Of a stretch of DNA of 46,936 nt, positions 25,025 to 33,327 are shown piece after piece (within the stretch, counting starts at the first letter, position 1; each line of letters begins with the position of its first letter). Source of the DNA: an uncultured Lachnospiraceae bacterium (GTDB lineage: Bacteria > Bacillota > Clostridia > Lachnospirales > Lachnospiraceae); NCBI GenBank assembly GCA_900317755.1, contig ONHZ01000043.1, forward strand, positions 1 through 46,936, in the 5' to 3' direction. Below the pieces are notes generated by a model that saw only the letters and a program-made list of their open reading frames with translations, did not search any database and was not told where the DNA came from. The position numbers and the translations under genes are program-made.

Positions 25025-26128
25025 ATGAATTCTACGATACCGATTATTATTCCATCATATGAACCGGATGAGAGACTTTGCACTTTGCTTAAGTCTCTTA
25101 AAGTTGTACTAAAAAATCCAATCATTATTGTAAATGACGGAAGCAGCAGGGAATATGACAAGTTCTTTGATGAAGCAAAAGAAATACTAGGCGAGCAGGG
25201 AATTATATTAAAGCACGAAGTAAATAAAGGAAAGGGACAGGCTCTAAAGACAGCCTTTTCTTATGTGTCTGAAAATATGCCTTCTGTTGTCGGTGCAGTC
25301 ACAGCTGATTCTGACGGACAGCATTCTCCAGAATGTATTCGCAAGGTAATCGATGCCCTTGATGAAAATCCATCCTCTCTCATAATGGGTGTTCGTGATT
25401 TTGACAAAGAAAATGTTCCTAAGAAAAGCCGTTTTGGAAACAAACTCACATCAAAGGTTCTTGCAAGTGCCTCTGGTGTGAAAGTCTCTGACACACAGAC
25501 CGGACTTCGCGGAATCCCCATGGCATTTCTGAAAGAGCTCATAAATGTAAAGGGTAACCGCTTCGAGTTTGAAACCGTCATGCTTTTGGAAAGCGCAAAG
25601 AAATATCCGATCGCTGAAGTCCCGATTGAAACCATTTACGATTCAAAGGAGAATCATCAGACACATTTCAATCCATTTAAAGATTCAATCAGAATTTATG
25701 CGATAATATTAAAGCGATTTCTGAAATTTTCTATTTGCTCACTTACATCCTGTGCAATAGACCTCATCATGTTTTCTATTTTCTGCAGGATATTCAAGGC
25801 GCATGATATCATAGGCTATGTCGCATTAGCAACTGCGATTGCCAGAGTCTTTTCTTGTGCATTTAATTTTACGATAAATTATATTGTCGTATTTAAAAGT
25901 GATGAAACTATCATTAAATCCCTGATAAAATATGCCAGCATTGCTATAGTCCAAATGGCGCTAAGCGCAGGTCTCGTAAGTTTCTTCGTCGCCATCATCC
26001 CACATGCAATCGAAGTCGTCGTAAAGATGTTTGTCGATACTGGTCTTTTCTTTGTAAACTACTATGTCCAGCACAAATTTGTATTTAAAAAGCAGGGGAA
26101 ACCTAAAGAAACTTCATCTGAGCAATAA
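25025..26128 (+). CDS. Family 2 glycosyltransferase fused to a GtrA-like membrane domain
   Basis: The protein is 367 residues from ATG 25025, which follows GGAGAA at 6 nt; the longer frame from 24920 begins upstream of the promoter. Residues 1-225 form a GT2 domain of the dolichol/polyprenol-phosphate sugar transferase type (IIIVNDGSS, TADSDGQH, DTQTGLRG, NRFEFE, VPIETIYDSKENHQTHF). Residues about 235-355 form a four-helix GtrA domain (CSLTSCAIDLIMFSIF; AFNFTINYIVVFKS; NYYVQHKFVFKK). Such fusions transfer a hexose to a lipid carrier and may help flip it, for glycosylating wall polymers or lipids. The acceptor and sugar are not known. It is monocistronic and ends in a bidirectional terminator shared with tyrS. 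Confidence 0.88.
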   Translation: MNSTIPIIIPSYEPDERLCTLLKSLKVVLKNPIIIVNDGSSREYDKFFDEAKEILGEQGIILKHEVNKGKGQALKTAFSYVSENMPSVVGAVTADSDGQHSPECIRKVIDALDENPSSLIMGVRDFDKENVPKKSRFGNKLTSKVLASASGVKVSDTQTGLRGIPMAFLKELINVKGNRFEFETVMLLESAKKYPIAEVPIETIYDSKENHQTHFNPFKDSIRIYAIILKRFLKFSICSLTSCAIDLIMFSIFCRIFKAHDIIGYVALATAIARVFSCAFNFTINYIVVFKSDETIIKSLIKYASIAIVQMALSAGLVSFFVAIIPHAIEVVVKMFVDTGLFFVNYYVQHKFVFKKQGKPKETSSEQ

Positions 26129-26157
26129 ATTTTAAGGTATGTCAAGGACAGTTCACA

Positions 26158-26190
26158 GGTGTCACGGGGACGGTTCTACTGACAACTTTT
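26158..26190 (+). repeat. REP-like repeat, copy 1
   Basis: GTGTCA..GGGACGGTTCT..CTGACAACTTTT matches the copy at 27675-27709 in inverted orientation, apart from three or four positions. The GTGTCA-GGGACGGTTC core resembles REP sequences associated with TnpA_REP (RAYT) proteins in Clostridia. Confidence 0.6.
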
Positions 26191-26241
26191 AAAACAAAAA
26201 AGTGTTAATGAGAATATCTCCCCCTATGAAACTTGATAAAT

Positions 26242-26286
26242 AAAAAAATTCTCTGTAATGACATATTATCATCACAGAGAATTTTT
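26242..26286. terminator. Bidirectional terminator between the GT2-GtrA gene and tyrS
   Basis: AAAATTCTCTGT (26245-26256) pairs with ACAGAGAATTTTT (26274-26286) around a 17-nt loop. T runs are present on both strands, serving both convergent genes. Confidence 0.88.
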
Positions 26287-26309
26287 AATTTTTCGAATTT
26301 CAGATAATA

Positions 26310-27548
26310 TTAAATTTCAACTTTGACGAATTTCTTTTTTCCACGTTTCAAGATGAAATCAGATGCAAAATCCGATTCAGAAAACCTTGCCTTCACGTCA
26401 GTAATCTTTTCATCATTTACGGAGACGCCGCCCTGCTCAACTGCACGGCGCGCATCAGAATTCGATGTTGCAAAACCGACTTCAACCAAAAGTGTCAGAA
26501 GGCCGACCGTTCCATCCTCTGAAGCCTTTCCTGCAAAATCGAGCTTAAATGAAGGAATATTTGCAGAATCCTTTGCTCCGCCGAAAAGTGACTTCGAAGC
26601 ATCCTGCGCCTTCTTTGCTTCGTCCTCACCGTGAACCATCTTCGTAAGCTCATATGCCAGGATGTCCTTTGCATCGTTTAGCTTACTTCCTTCCCAGCTC
26701 TCCATGCTGTGAATTTCATCAAGCGGCAGGAATGTAAGCATCTTCAGGCACTTCATGACATCGGCATCGTCGACATTTCTCCAGTACTGGTAGAATTCGT
26801 AAGGCGTCGTCTTCTCCGGATCAAGCCATACAGCGCCGCCTGCAGTCTTTCCCATCTTCTTGCCGTCTGACTTCGTAAGAAGCGTGATTGTCATGGCTGA
26901 TGCATCTTTATTTAATTTTTTCCTTATGAGCTCTGTGCCTGCGAGCATATTCGACCACTGGTCATCGCCGCCAAACTCAAGATTGCAGCCATAGTCGCAG
27001 TAGAGTCTGTAAAAATCATAGGCCTGAAGCAGCATATAGCTCATCTCAAAGAAGGTAAGACCGCCTTCTCTGCCCATCCTGTTTTCATAAGCACGGGAAC
27101 GGAGCATATTAGCAACATTAAAATGTACGCCGACCTCACGCATGAATTCCATAAAGTTTAAATCACGAAGCCAGTCTGCATTGTTTACCATGATGGCATC
27201 TGAATCGCCATCGCCGAACTTGATGAACTTTGACATCTGTTTTCTGAAACACTCGCAGTTGTGGTCGATGGTCTCATTTGTCATCATTGCACGCATGTCG
27301 TTTCTGCCAGATGGGTCACCAATCATGCCTGTGCCGCCGCCGACAAGTGCAATCGGCTTGTTTCCAGCCTGCTGCAGCCTCTTCATAAGGCAGAGTGCCA
27401 TGAAATGTCCTACATGAAGCGAATCTGCCGTAGGGTCAAAGCCAATATAAAACGTTGCTTTTCCATTATTTATAAGGTCGCGGATCAGTGCCTCGTCAGT
27501 GACCTGTGCGATCAGTCCTCGTTCAACTAGTTCTTCATAAATTCCCAT
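26310..27548 (-). CDS. tyrS: Tyrosyl-tRNA synthetase
   Basis: TyrS charges tRNA-Tyr. The 412-residue protein is of the bacterial TyrRS type. It has GFDPTADSLHVGHFMAL carrying the HIGH-equivalent HVGH, the tyrosine-binding QAYDFYRLY and GGDDQWSNMLAG segments, KMGKTAGGAVWLD carrying the KMSKS-equivalent, and a C-terminal S4 RNA-binding domain (about 345-412). The ATG follows AGGAGAAC. A consensus promoter leaves a leader of about 30 nt, so there is no T-box, unlike many Firmicutes tyrS genes. REP-like repeats lie on both sides of the gene. Confidence 0.97.
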   Translation of the reverse strand: MGIYEELVERGLIAQVTDEALIRDLINNGKATFYIGFDPTADSLHVGHFMALCLMKRLQQAGNKPIALVGGGTGMIGDPSGRNDMRAMMTNETIDHNCECFRKQMSKFIKFGDGDSDAIMVNNADWLRDLNFMEFMREVGVHFNVANMLRSRAYENRMGREGGLTFFEMSYMLLQAYDFYRLYCDYGCNLEFGGDDQWSNMLAGTELIRKKLNKDASAMTITLLTKSDGKKMGKTAGGAVWLDPEKTTPYEFYQYWRNVDDADVMKCLKMLTFLPLDEIHSMESWEGSKLNDAKDILAYELTKMVHGEDEAKKAQDASKSLFGGAKDSANIPSFKLDFAGKASEDGTVGLLTLLVEVGFATSNSDARRAVEQGGVSVNDEKITDVKARFSESDFASDFILKRGKKKFVKVEI

Positions 27549-27580
27549 CGAAGTTCTCCTAAAAAAATTTTCAAAGAATT

Positions 27581-27609
27581 ATTCTATGTGAATTGTATAT
27601 TTTTGTCAA
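27581..27609 (-). promoter_or_regulatory. Promoter of tyrS
   Basis: TTGACA at 27604-27609, a 17-nt spacer and TAGAAT at 27581-27586 read leftward. Confidence 0.9.
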
Positions 27610-27674
27610 CGCAAACTATCACTCTTCGATGCTCAATGCTTTATGAAAACCTGCGCAATAACTTTCCTGGACGG

Positions 27675-27709
27675 AAAAGTTGTCAGCAAGAACCGTCCCT
27701 CTGACACTA
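27675..27709 (-). repeat. REP-like repeat, copy 2 (inverted relative to copy 1)
   Basis: On the minus strand GTGTCAGAGGGACGGTTCT is followed by TGCTGACAACTTTT and CCGTCC, so GGGACGG and CCGTCC can form a hairpin. Its first bases supply the TAG stop codon of the permease gene at 27707. Confidence 0.6.
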
Positions 27710-28699
27710 CCTCTCCTCCCTAAAGTAATTCGTCCCGAGGCTTTCCGGCGGCTGGTTCTCACGCTTGTTTCTCATCGAAGTAATAACGAGAACGACCATC
27801 GTGACGATGTAAGGCAGCATCTTGTAAAGCTCCTTGACTTCCATGTGATCCATGCCGGTCGGAATATAAAGATAGAGAATATATAGGCCGCCAAAGAGGA
27901 AGGATGCAAGGATACCCCAATCCGGCTTCCAGATGGAGAAGATGACGAGTGCAATGGCAAGCCAGCCTCTGTCACCAAAGGTATCATTCGACCAGACGCC
28001 CGAAGCATAATCCATGACATAGTAAAGTCCACCGAGTCCTGCAATCATGCAGCCTAGGCAGGTCGAGAAATACTTGTACTTCGTGACATTAATGCCTGCT
28101 GCATCTGCAGTTGCCGGGCTCTCACCGACTGAACGAAGGTGGAGTCCCATCCTTGTGTGCTTAAAAATATAGGATGTCACAAGCGCAATGATTACTGCTG
28201 TATAGGCTAGGAATCCATAGGAAAGGAAGATTTTTCCAAACCAGCCCGTGCTGGCAGCCCCAGGGAGCGCAGTCTTAAAGAATTTCGAAGTCTTCGTAAG
28301 TGCGATTGAAGGTACATCTGCACCGGCAAGCTTTATGAGTGAACCGCCGAAAAAGTTTCCAATGCCGACACCGAAAGTCGTCATCGCAAGACCAGTAACG
28401 TTCTGATTTGCCCTGAGAGATACCGTCAGGAAACAATACAAAAGCCCCATCAGAAGCGAGCCCACAAGCGAGCAGATAATTGGAATAAATATTGCAAGAA
28501 AGCCATTTAAATTTCCACCACATGCCTGCTCATAATTGAAAGATCCAATGACGCCACAGATGCCGCCGACGTACATGACACCCGGGATGCCAAGGTTCAG
28601 GTTTCCGGATTTCTCTGTAATTGTCTCACCCGTACTTCCGAAAAGAAGAGGTATGCCCTGCTGTATAGCTCTTGGAATAAATGCTACTAAATCTATCAT
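27707..28699 (-). CDS. nupQ: Nucleoside ABC transporter permease (NupQ/YufQ-like)
   Basis: This 330-residue polytopic permease belongs to the BPD_transp_2 family. The start GIPLLFGSTGETITEKSGNLNLGIPG is the conserved entry motif, followed by the LRSVGESPATADAAGIN coupling loop and YYVMDYASGVWSNDTFGDRGWLAIALVIF. Together with the preceding permease, the ATPase and the BMP lipoprotein it forms a nucleoside importer of the B. subtilis NupNOPQ/BmpDEFG type. It overlaps the upstream permease by 4 nt, behind GAAAGGAAG. The last codons run into a REP-like repeat, which provides the stop. Confidence 0.88.
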   Translation of the reverse strand: MIDLVAFIPRAIQQGIPLLFGSTGETITEKSGNLNLGIPGVMYVGGICGVIGSFNYEQACGGNLNGFLAIFIPIICSLVGSLLMGLLYCFLTVSLRANQNVTGLAMTTFGVGIGNFFGGSLIKLAGADVPSIALTKTSKFFKTALPGAASTGWFGKIFLSYGFLAYTAVIIALVTSYIFKHTRMGLHLRSVGESPATADAAGINVTKYKYFSTCLGCMIAGLGGLYYVMDYASGVWSNDTFGDRGWLAIALVIFSIWKPDWGILASFLFGGLYILYLYIPTGMDHMEVKELYKMLPYIVTMVVLVITSMRNKRENQPPESLGTNYFREER

Positions 28700-29799
28700 G
28701 CCTTTTCTTCCTTTCTTGCAGAACTTCTGAACGAAATCCTGTATCTAATGAAGAATTCACATCCAATGATGAAAAATAATATGATGCCGGTCAGGATGTC
28801 CGCAAAGGACTGGTTCAGTCCAAAGTTCGTGGAAATCTGTCCCGCACCACGATTCATAAATACGATAAGAAGTGAAGTCGCAATCATCGCAATCGGATTA
28901 AACTTTGCAAGCCATGAAACCATGACGCCAGTGAAGCCCTCGCCGCCGGCAATCGTAGTCGTAAGCGTATGGTTGATGCCGCCGACAAGAAGAAGTCCTG
29001 CGACTCCGCAGAGTGCTCCGGAAAGAATCATCGTGCGGATGATGACTTTATTTACATTGATTCCAGCGTAGCGCGCCGTATTCCGGCTCTCGCCTACGAC
29101 TGCGATTTCATAGCCGTGCTTCGTATAATTCTGATAAATATAAATAAATATCGTGATGATAATCGCTACGATAATAGGAAGCAGATATCTGTTATACACC
29201 TGCGGCAGCCACCCGGCTTCCGTCTGTGGATTGATGATGCCGATATTTCCAGAGCCCTTCGGCACCTCCCAGACAATGACATAATAGGCAACAAGCTGTG
29301 TCGCAATATAATTCATCATAAGGGTGGAAAGCGTCTCATTTGTATTCCACTTTGCCTTGAGAAGTGCAGGAATAAGTCCCCAAAGTGCGCCAAGTCCGAC
29401 GGACGCAAGAATCATCAGTAAAATGAGTACTCCGTTTGAAACCTTGTCGCCGAGACAGATCATTACAGCGGCAGCGCCAAGCGCGCCCATGAGTGCCTGC
29501 CCCTCGCCTCCGATGTTCCAGAACTGCATTTTGAATGCAGGTGTCAGGGCAAGAGAAATAATAAGAAGTATGGAGAGATTCTGGAAGGTAATCCAGATCT
29601 TTCTTTCTGAACCGAATGCACCATCGAAGATCGAGCCATAGACTGAGAAAGGATTCTCGCCAGTGAGGCAGGCAGTGATGATTCCACAGAGCACGAGGCT
29701 TAAGAGAATCGCAACGATTCTAATCGTCCATGCCTTGACAGGAGAAAGTTCGTCCCGCTTTGTGACATGAAATAATGGTTCATGAGGAGCTTTATTCAT
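28696..29799 (-). CDS. nupP: Nucleoside ABC transporter permease (NupP/YufP-like)
   Basis: The 367-residue permease has an extra N-terminal helix (WTIRIVAILLSLVLCGIITA). The family motifs are ALTPAFKMQFWNIGGEGQALMGALGA and the cytoplasmic coupling loop AVVGESRNTARYAGINVNKV. It pairs with nupQ as a heterodimeric translocation channel for nucleosides. It overlaps the ATPase gene by 8 nt and nupQ by 4 nt, so translation is coupled. GGGAGG precedes the ATG. The substrate range (purine or pyrimidine nucleosides) is inferred from family membership and the BMP partner. Confidence 0.88.
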   Translation of the reverse strand: MNKAPHEPLFHVTKRDELSPVKAWTIRIVAILLSLVLCGIITACLTGENPFSVYGSIFDGAFGSERKIWITFQNLSILLIISLALTPAFKMQFWNIGGEGQALMGALGAAAVMICLGDKVSNGVLILLMILASVGLGALWGLIPALLKAKWNTNETLSTLMMNYIATQLVAYYVIVWEVPKGSGNIGIINPQTEAGWLPQVYNRYLLPIIVAIIITIFIYIYQNYTKHGYEIAVVGESRNTARYAGINVNKVIIRTMILSGALCGVAGLLLVGGINHTLTTTIAGGEGFTGVMVSWLAKFNPIAMIATSLLIVFMNRGAGQISTNFGLNQSFADILTGIILFFIIGCEFFIRYRISFRSSARKEEKA

Positions 29800-31315
29800 T
29801 ATTTTCTCCTCCCTTCTTTGTCATCATAAGTCCCACGGTATTTTTATCTGCCTTTCTTCCATCGACAATGCCGCTCACTTCGCCGTCGCAGAGAACCAGG
29901 ATTCTGTCCGAAATCTGAAGCAGGACATCCAGATCCTCGCCTACGAAAATCACGGCCGTGCCACTCTCTTTTTCTTTATTTATGAGATCATAAATGGTAT
30001 ACGAAGAATTAATATCAAGGCCTCTGACGGCATAAGCGGTCATCAGAACCTTCGGCTTTGTTGCAATCTCACGACCGAGAAGAACCTTCTGAACATTGCC
30101 GCCGGAAAGACGTCTTACCGGGGTATCGACTGAAGGCGTCATGACATCAAGGTCCGTTACAACCTTTTCTGCAAGTTTGCGCGGTGCCTTCCTGTCTACA
30201 AATGGAGATGCACCTTTTCTATAGGAGCGGAGCATCATATTTCCGACAAGACTCATATTTCCGACAAGACCCATGCCGAGCCTGTCCTCAGGAACGAATG
30301 AAAGAGAAATGCCAAGGTCCGAAACTGCCCTCGGACTCTTGCCCTTAAGACTTGTCTTCGTTCCATTATCTTCTGTGAAAAGTACATCACCGGAATCAAT
30401 TTTTTCAAGGCCTGCAATTGCCTCGAGAAGCTCCTTCTGCCCGCAACCAGAAATACCTGCAATGCCTAGAACTTCGCCGCTTTCTGCTGTGAAGCTCACA
30501 TCCTTGATTTTGTAAACACCCTGTGAATCCTTTACCGAAAGATTCTTGACTTCAATTCTGGGCTTAGAATCCTGCGGCTCTTTCCGCTCGATATTCAGCT
30601 TTACGGAATGACCTACCATCATGTCCGTCATCTGCTGTTCATCGGATTCTGCCGTAATCATCATGCCGATAAATTCGCCTTTTCTGAGGATTGCGACACG
30701 GTCTGAAATCTCTTTTACTTCGTTCAGCTTATGCGTAATGATAATAATGGATTTGCCGTCCTTTTTCATGTTCCGCATGACTTTGAATAATTTCTCCGTT
30801 TCCTGCGGCGTCAGAACTGCGGTCGGCTCATCAAGAATAAGGATGTCTGCGCCCCTGAAAAGAACCTTTACGATTTCAACGGTCTGCTTTTCAGAAACCG
30901 ACATGTCATAGACTTTTTTATTCGGGTCAATGTCAAAGCCGTATTTTTCAGCAATCGACATGATTTTCTTTTCGGCCTCTTTGAGATTGAGCTTTCCCTT
31001 CAGGCCAAGCACGATATTTTCTGTCGTCGTCAGCACATCAATCAATTTAAAATGCTGGTGTACCATGCCGATGCCAAGGTCAAATGCATCCTTTGGGGAA
31101 CGTATGACCTCTTCTTTTCCATTGATAAAAATATGCCCTGCATCCGGAAAATAAATGCCTGAAAGCATATTCATAAGCGTGGTCTTGCCACTGCCGTTCT
31201 CACCAAGCAAAGACAAAATCTCGCCCTTCTTCACGTCAAGGCTCACATTATTGATGGCCTTCAGTTCACCGAAGGTCTTCGTGACATTCTTAAATGAAAC
31301 TGCGTTTTCGCTCAT
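29792..31315 (-). CDS. nupO: Nucleoside ABC transporter ATP-binding protein (NupO-like, duplicated ATPase)
   Basis: The 507-residue protein contains two ABC ATPase halves. The first has Walker A GENGSGKTTL (about 37-46), a non-standard signature MSVSEKQTVEI and Walker B ILILDEPTAVLTP. The second has a degenerate P-loop GISGCGQKEL, signature LSGGNVQKV and a Walker-B-like VLMTAYAVRGLD that lacks the usual DEPT. Asymmetric sites are typical of the RbsA/MglA/NupO group. Its first permease partner overlaps it by 8 nt. It is separated from the lipoprotein gene by about 620 bp of long palindromes, so it may rely on readthrough or on a promoter within that stretch; AAAGGAT precedes the ATG. Confidence 0.92.
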   Translation of the reverse strand: MSENAVSFKNVTKTFGELKAINNVSLDVKKGEILSLLGENGSGKTTLMNMLSGIYFPDAGHIFINGKEEVIRSPKDAFDLGIGMVHQHFKLIDVLTTTENIVLGLKGKLNLKEAEKKIMSIAEKYGFDIDPNKKVYDMSVSEKQTVEIVKVLFRGADILILDEPTAVLTPQETEKLFKVMRNMKKDGKSIIIITHKLNEVKEISDRVAILRKGEFIGMMITAESDEQQMTDMMVGHSVKLNIERKEPQDSKPRIEVKNLSVKDSQGVYKIKDVSFTAESGEVLGIAGISGCGQKELLEAIAGLEKIDSGDVLFTEDNGTKTSLKGKSPRAVSDLGISLSFVPEDRLGMGLVGNMSLVGNMMLRSYRKGASPFVDRKAPRKLAEKVVTDLDVMTPSVDTPVRRLSGGNVQKVLLGREIATKPKVLMTAYAVRGLDINSSYTIYDLINKEKESGTAVIFVGEDLDVLLQISDRILVLCDGEVSGIVDGRKADKNTVGLMMTKKGGENNE

Positions 31316-31329
31316 GCGCTGAATCCTTT

Positions 31330-31565
31330 ATGCTCGCGAAACCACGAGCCAAATGGGCATGCTTGCATGACCACTTGGCGACGGTCGCGGGGCCAAATAC
31401 CCCACACAGCAATGCGAGGTAAACCTATAAACAACATGCCACTCCCACAACTAACAATGGGGTATTTGGCATTAATTCCGGGCTCCACCCGGTCCTCTAT
31501 ATAACTCTGTCCTCCACGGAAACCTGTTTCATTTTCCGCAGGGGACAGAGGGCGGCTGTGCCGCC
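31330..31565. repeat. Cluster of stable hairpins between nupO and the lipoprotein gene
   Basis: Successive inverted repeats are seen. GCCAAATGG pairs with CCACTTGGC (one mismatch) around a loop with ATGCTTGCAT (31349-31379). A perfect 12-nt pair is GCCAAATACCCC at 31392-31403 and its complement at 31459-31470. CCGGG/CCCGG lies at 31478-31492. CTCTGTCC/GGACAGAG encloses CGGAAA/TTTCCG at about 31505-31550. GGCGG/CCGCC follows at about 31552-31565. No reading frame is found. The T-poor ends make simple terminators unlikely. Confidence 0.6.
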
Positions 31566-31589
31566 TCTCTTCAATATTGTTTTACGACA

Positions 31590-31781
31590 TACTCGCTCCC
31601 GCACGGACAATGCTGTCTCACGCGAGGCGCCTCTCGGCTTCGTGATTTTTGCTTGCGTTGCATAAACTCATTCATCGCCTAACGGCTCGAATTCGTTAAG
31701 CAACGAGTAAAATCAAGACTCGCTTTGAGACAGTATTGCCGTGCTCGCGCTCGAGTATTCTTTAATTTTCAGTATACTCGA
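31590..31781. repeat. Long imperfect palindrome (about 90-nt arms) plus adjoining hairpin
   Basis: The left arm (31590-31675) and the reverse complement of the right arm (31690-31766) match over most of their length. Shared strings are ATACTCG, a CGG.CAAT.CTGTCTCA block, GCGAG, a GATTTT run and GTTGC.TAA. An adjoining perfect 9-bp hairpin CTCGAGTAT/ATACTCGAG occupies 31750-31781 and shares the right end. It is non-coding and its origin is unknown. Confidence 0.6.
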
Positions 31782-31787
31782 GCGGAG

Positions 31788-31918
31788 CAAAAAAATGATG
31801 CATCTGCAAAACCATGACTCGGACGCCGGCACTTAGCGAATGCAGTGATAAAAGCATGAGCTTAGTGCCGCTGCGTCGAGTCATGAACGAGAGTGGGTTT
31901 TCAGATGTTCATTTTTTT
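31788..31918. terminator. Long hairpin with symmetric T-runs: bidirectional terminator of repeat-family type
   Basis: Left arm CATCTGCAAAACC..ATGACTCGGACGCCGGCACTTAGC and the reverse complement of the right arm CATCTGAAAACCC..ATGACTCGACGCAGCGGCACTAAGC match closely. Seven-base A/T runs stand just outside both ends (31790-31796 and 31911-31917), so each strand ends in a U-tract. On the minus strand it follows the stop codon of the BMP lipoprotein gene by about 20 nt. It shares boxes with the element in the mntP leader. Confidence 0.65.
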
Positions 31919-31937
31919 GCGACGTGAGTACTATAAT

Positions 31938-33188
31938 TTAATACTTCGTATCGAGCAGTGTGATTCCGTCGATCTGCACATCGAAGTACGGTGCAGAACG
32001 AAGCTCTGGATCAGACTCGTCAAAGTATCCATCCTTGATAGCTTCATGATCAGGTGTGTAGTCTGCATCGGTGTCGACATCAGCCTTGTAAGAATCAAGT
32101 GTCTTTCCATCTACAGTGAATGTAGAAGTATCGAATACATGAAGTGAGCCGTCTTCAATCTTAGCCTTTGCATCATCGATGGCTTCCTGTGTTCCATCAG
32201 CTGCTGCTGAACCAAGATCAGCAAGCTCTACAGAACCATCAGCAAGAGTTCCGACATAATCTGTCTCGATATCCTTGCCGTTCTCTACACAGTCAATGAT
32301 GTGTGAGAAATATGGCTCCCAGTTGATTCTTGAAGAAATGAGGTATGTGTTCGGGCAGGCATCTGCTGTTGAACCATTGTAGGTAACGTTTGGAACACCG
32401 GCTGTCTCGCAGGCTGTAGGCGCACCCATTGAATCAGCATGCTGTGAAATAAGTACGCAGCCATCATTGATGAGGTTGTTTGCGCCTTCCTTCTCAGCGG
32501 TCTCATCGTACCATGAACCTGTGAAGGTAACTTCCATTGTAACCGTAGGGCAGATTGACTTTGCGCCAAGATAGAAAGCTGTATATCCAGAAATAACCTC
32601 AGCATATGTGAAGGCGCCGACATAACCCATCTTTGTCTGGTCAGCTGTGATCTTTCCATCATTAATCATCTCATTAAGCTTCTCGCCTGCTGCAATACCT
32701 GCAAGGTATCTTCCTTCGAAGATATCAGCAAATGCATTGTGGAAATTTGAAAGTCCGGCGGTATGAGCCTGTGTACCAGTAGCGTGGCAGAACTGAACAT
32801 CAGGATATTCCTTTGCTGCCTGAATCATGTAATCCTCATGGCCGAATGAATCTGCGAATACAATTCCGCAGCCTTCATCAGCAAGCTCACATGCTGCATC
32901 ATAGCACTCCTGGCCTTCAGGGATGTTTGTCTTCTCGACGCACTCAACACCTGCTTCCTTACATGCTGCTTCTGCGGCATTCATGAAGTTCAGGTCGTAA
33001 GTTGAGTTCTCATCATGAAGGTAAATGAATCCTACCTTGAGGTCGCTCTTCTTTGTGGAATCTGAGGATTCAGTAGATGAATCCTTAGAAGAGTCAGTTG
33101 ATGATGAACTGCTGCTGCCGCATGCGGTGAACGAGAACATCATTGCAGCGGAACAGAGTACCGCTAACGCTTTTTTGAATCTTTTCAT
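31938..33188 (-). CDS. BMP-family nucleoside-binding lipoprotein
   Basis: The 416-residue precursor starts with a lipoprotein signal (basic MKRFKK, hydrophobic core, lipobox FTAC, lipidated Cys23), then a Ser/Thr/Asp-rich linker. The mature domain is of the BMP/PnrA/Med type: DLKVGFIYLHDENSTYDLNF, CGIVFADSFGHEDYMIQAA, FCHATGTQ, YLAGIAAGE, and MGAPTACETAGVPNV. These proteins capture nucleosides at the membrane surface for the NupOPQ-type channel encoded next to it. GGAAGGAG precedes the ATG. Transcription starts from a clear promoter and passes an intrinsic terminator about 55 nt before the start codon, suggesting attenuation. Confidence 0.9.
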   Translation of the reverse strand: MKRFKKALAVLCSAAMMFSFTACGSSSSSSTDSSKDSSTESSDSTKKSDLKVGFIYLHDENSTYDLNFMNAAEAACKEAGVECVEKTNIPEGQECYDAACELADEGCGIVFADSFGHEDYMIQAAKEYPDVQFCHATGTQAHTAGLSNFHNAFADIFEGRYLAGIAAGEKLNEMINDGKITADQTKMGYVGAFTYAEVISGYTAFYLGAKSICPTVTMEVTFTGSWYDETAEKEGANNLINDGCVLISQHADSMGAPTACETAGVPNVTYNGSTADACPNTYLISSRINWEPYFSHIIDCVENGKDIETDYVGTLADGSVELADLGSAAADGTQEAIDDAKAKIEDGSLHVFDTSTFTVDGKTLDSYKADVDTDADYTPDHEAIKDGYFDESDPELRSAPYFDVQIDGITLLDTKY

Positions 33189-33228
33189 CTTAATCTCCTT
33201 CCAAAAATGTGAATATGGGAAAATATAC

Positions 33229-33270
33229 TAAAAAATGCAAAACGGCGCAGAGGGGAAAATCCTCTACGCC
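33229..33270 (-). terminator. Leader terminator (attenuator) upstream of the BMP lipoprotein gene
   Basis: On the minus strand GGCGTAGAGG (33261-33270) pairs with CCCTCTGCGCC (33244-33254) and is followed by TTTTGCATTTTTT. It sits inside the 5' leader, about 50 nt downstream of the inferred transcription start and 55 nt upstream of the ATG. Confidence 0.8.
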
Positions 33271-33327
33271 ATTGTAAATTCCAGTACCATTCAATATTCT
33301 TTCCCGCTTCACAAACAACACTTTCGT

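Noticed and set aside
27549-27706. T-box leader in front of tyrS
   Set aside because: The consensus promoter leaves only about 30 nt of leader, and no T-box sequence or terminator is present.
27649-27706. REP-like hairpin as terminator of nupQ
   Set aside because: The GGGACGG/CCGTCC stem is not followed by a T run on the minus strand; it is kept as a repeat only.
31316-31937. Insertion sequence or degraded transposase gene
   Set aside because: No reading frame of transposase type and no single pair of terminal inverted repeats around a coding core; only nested palindromes are seen.
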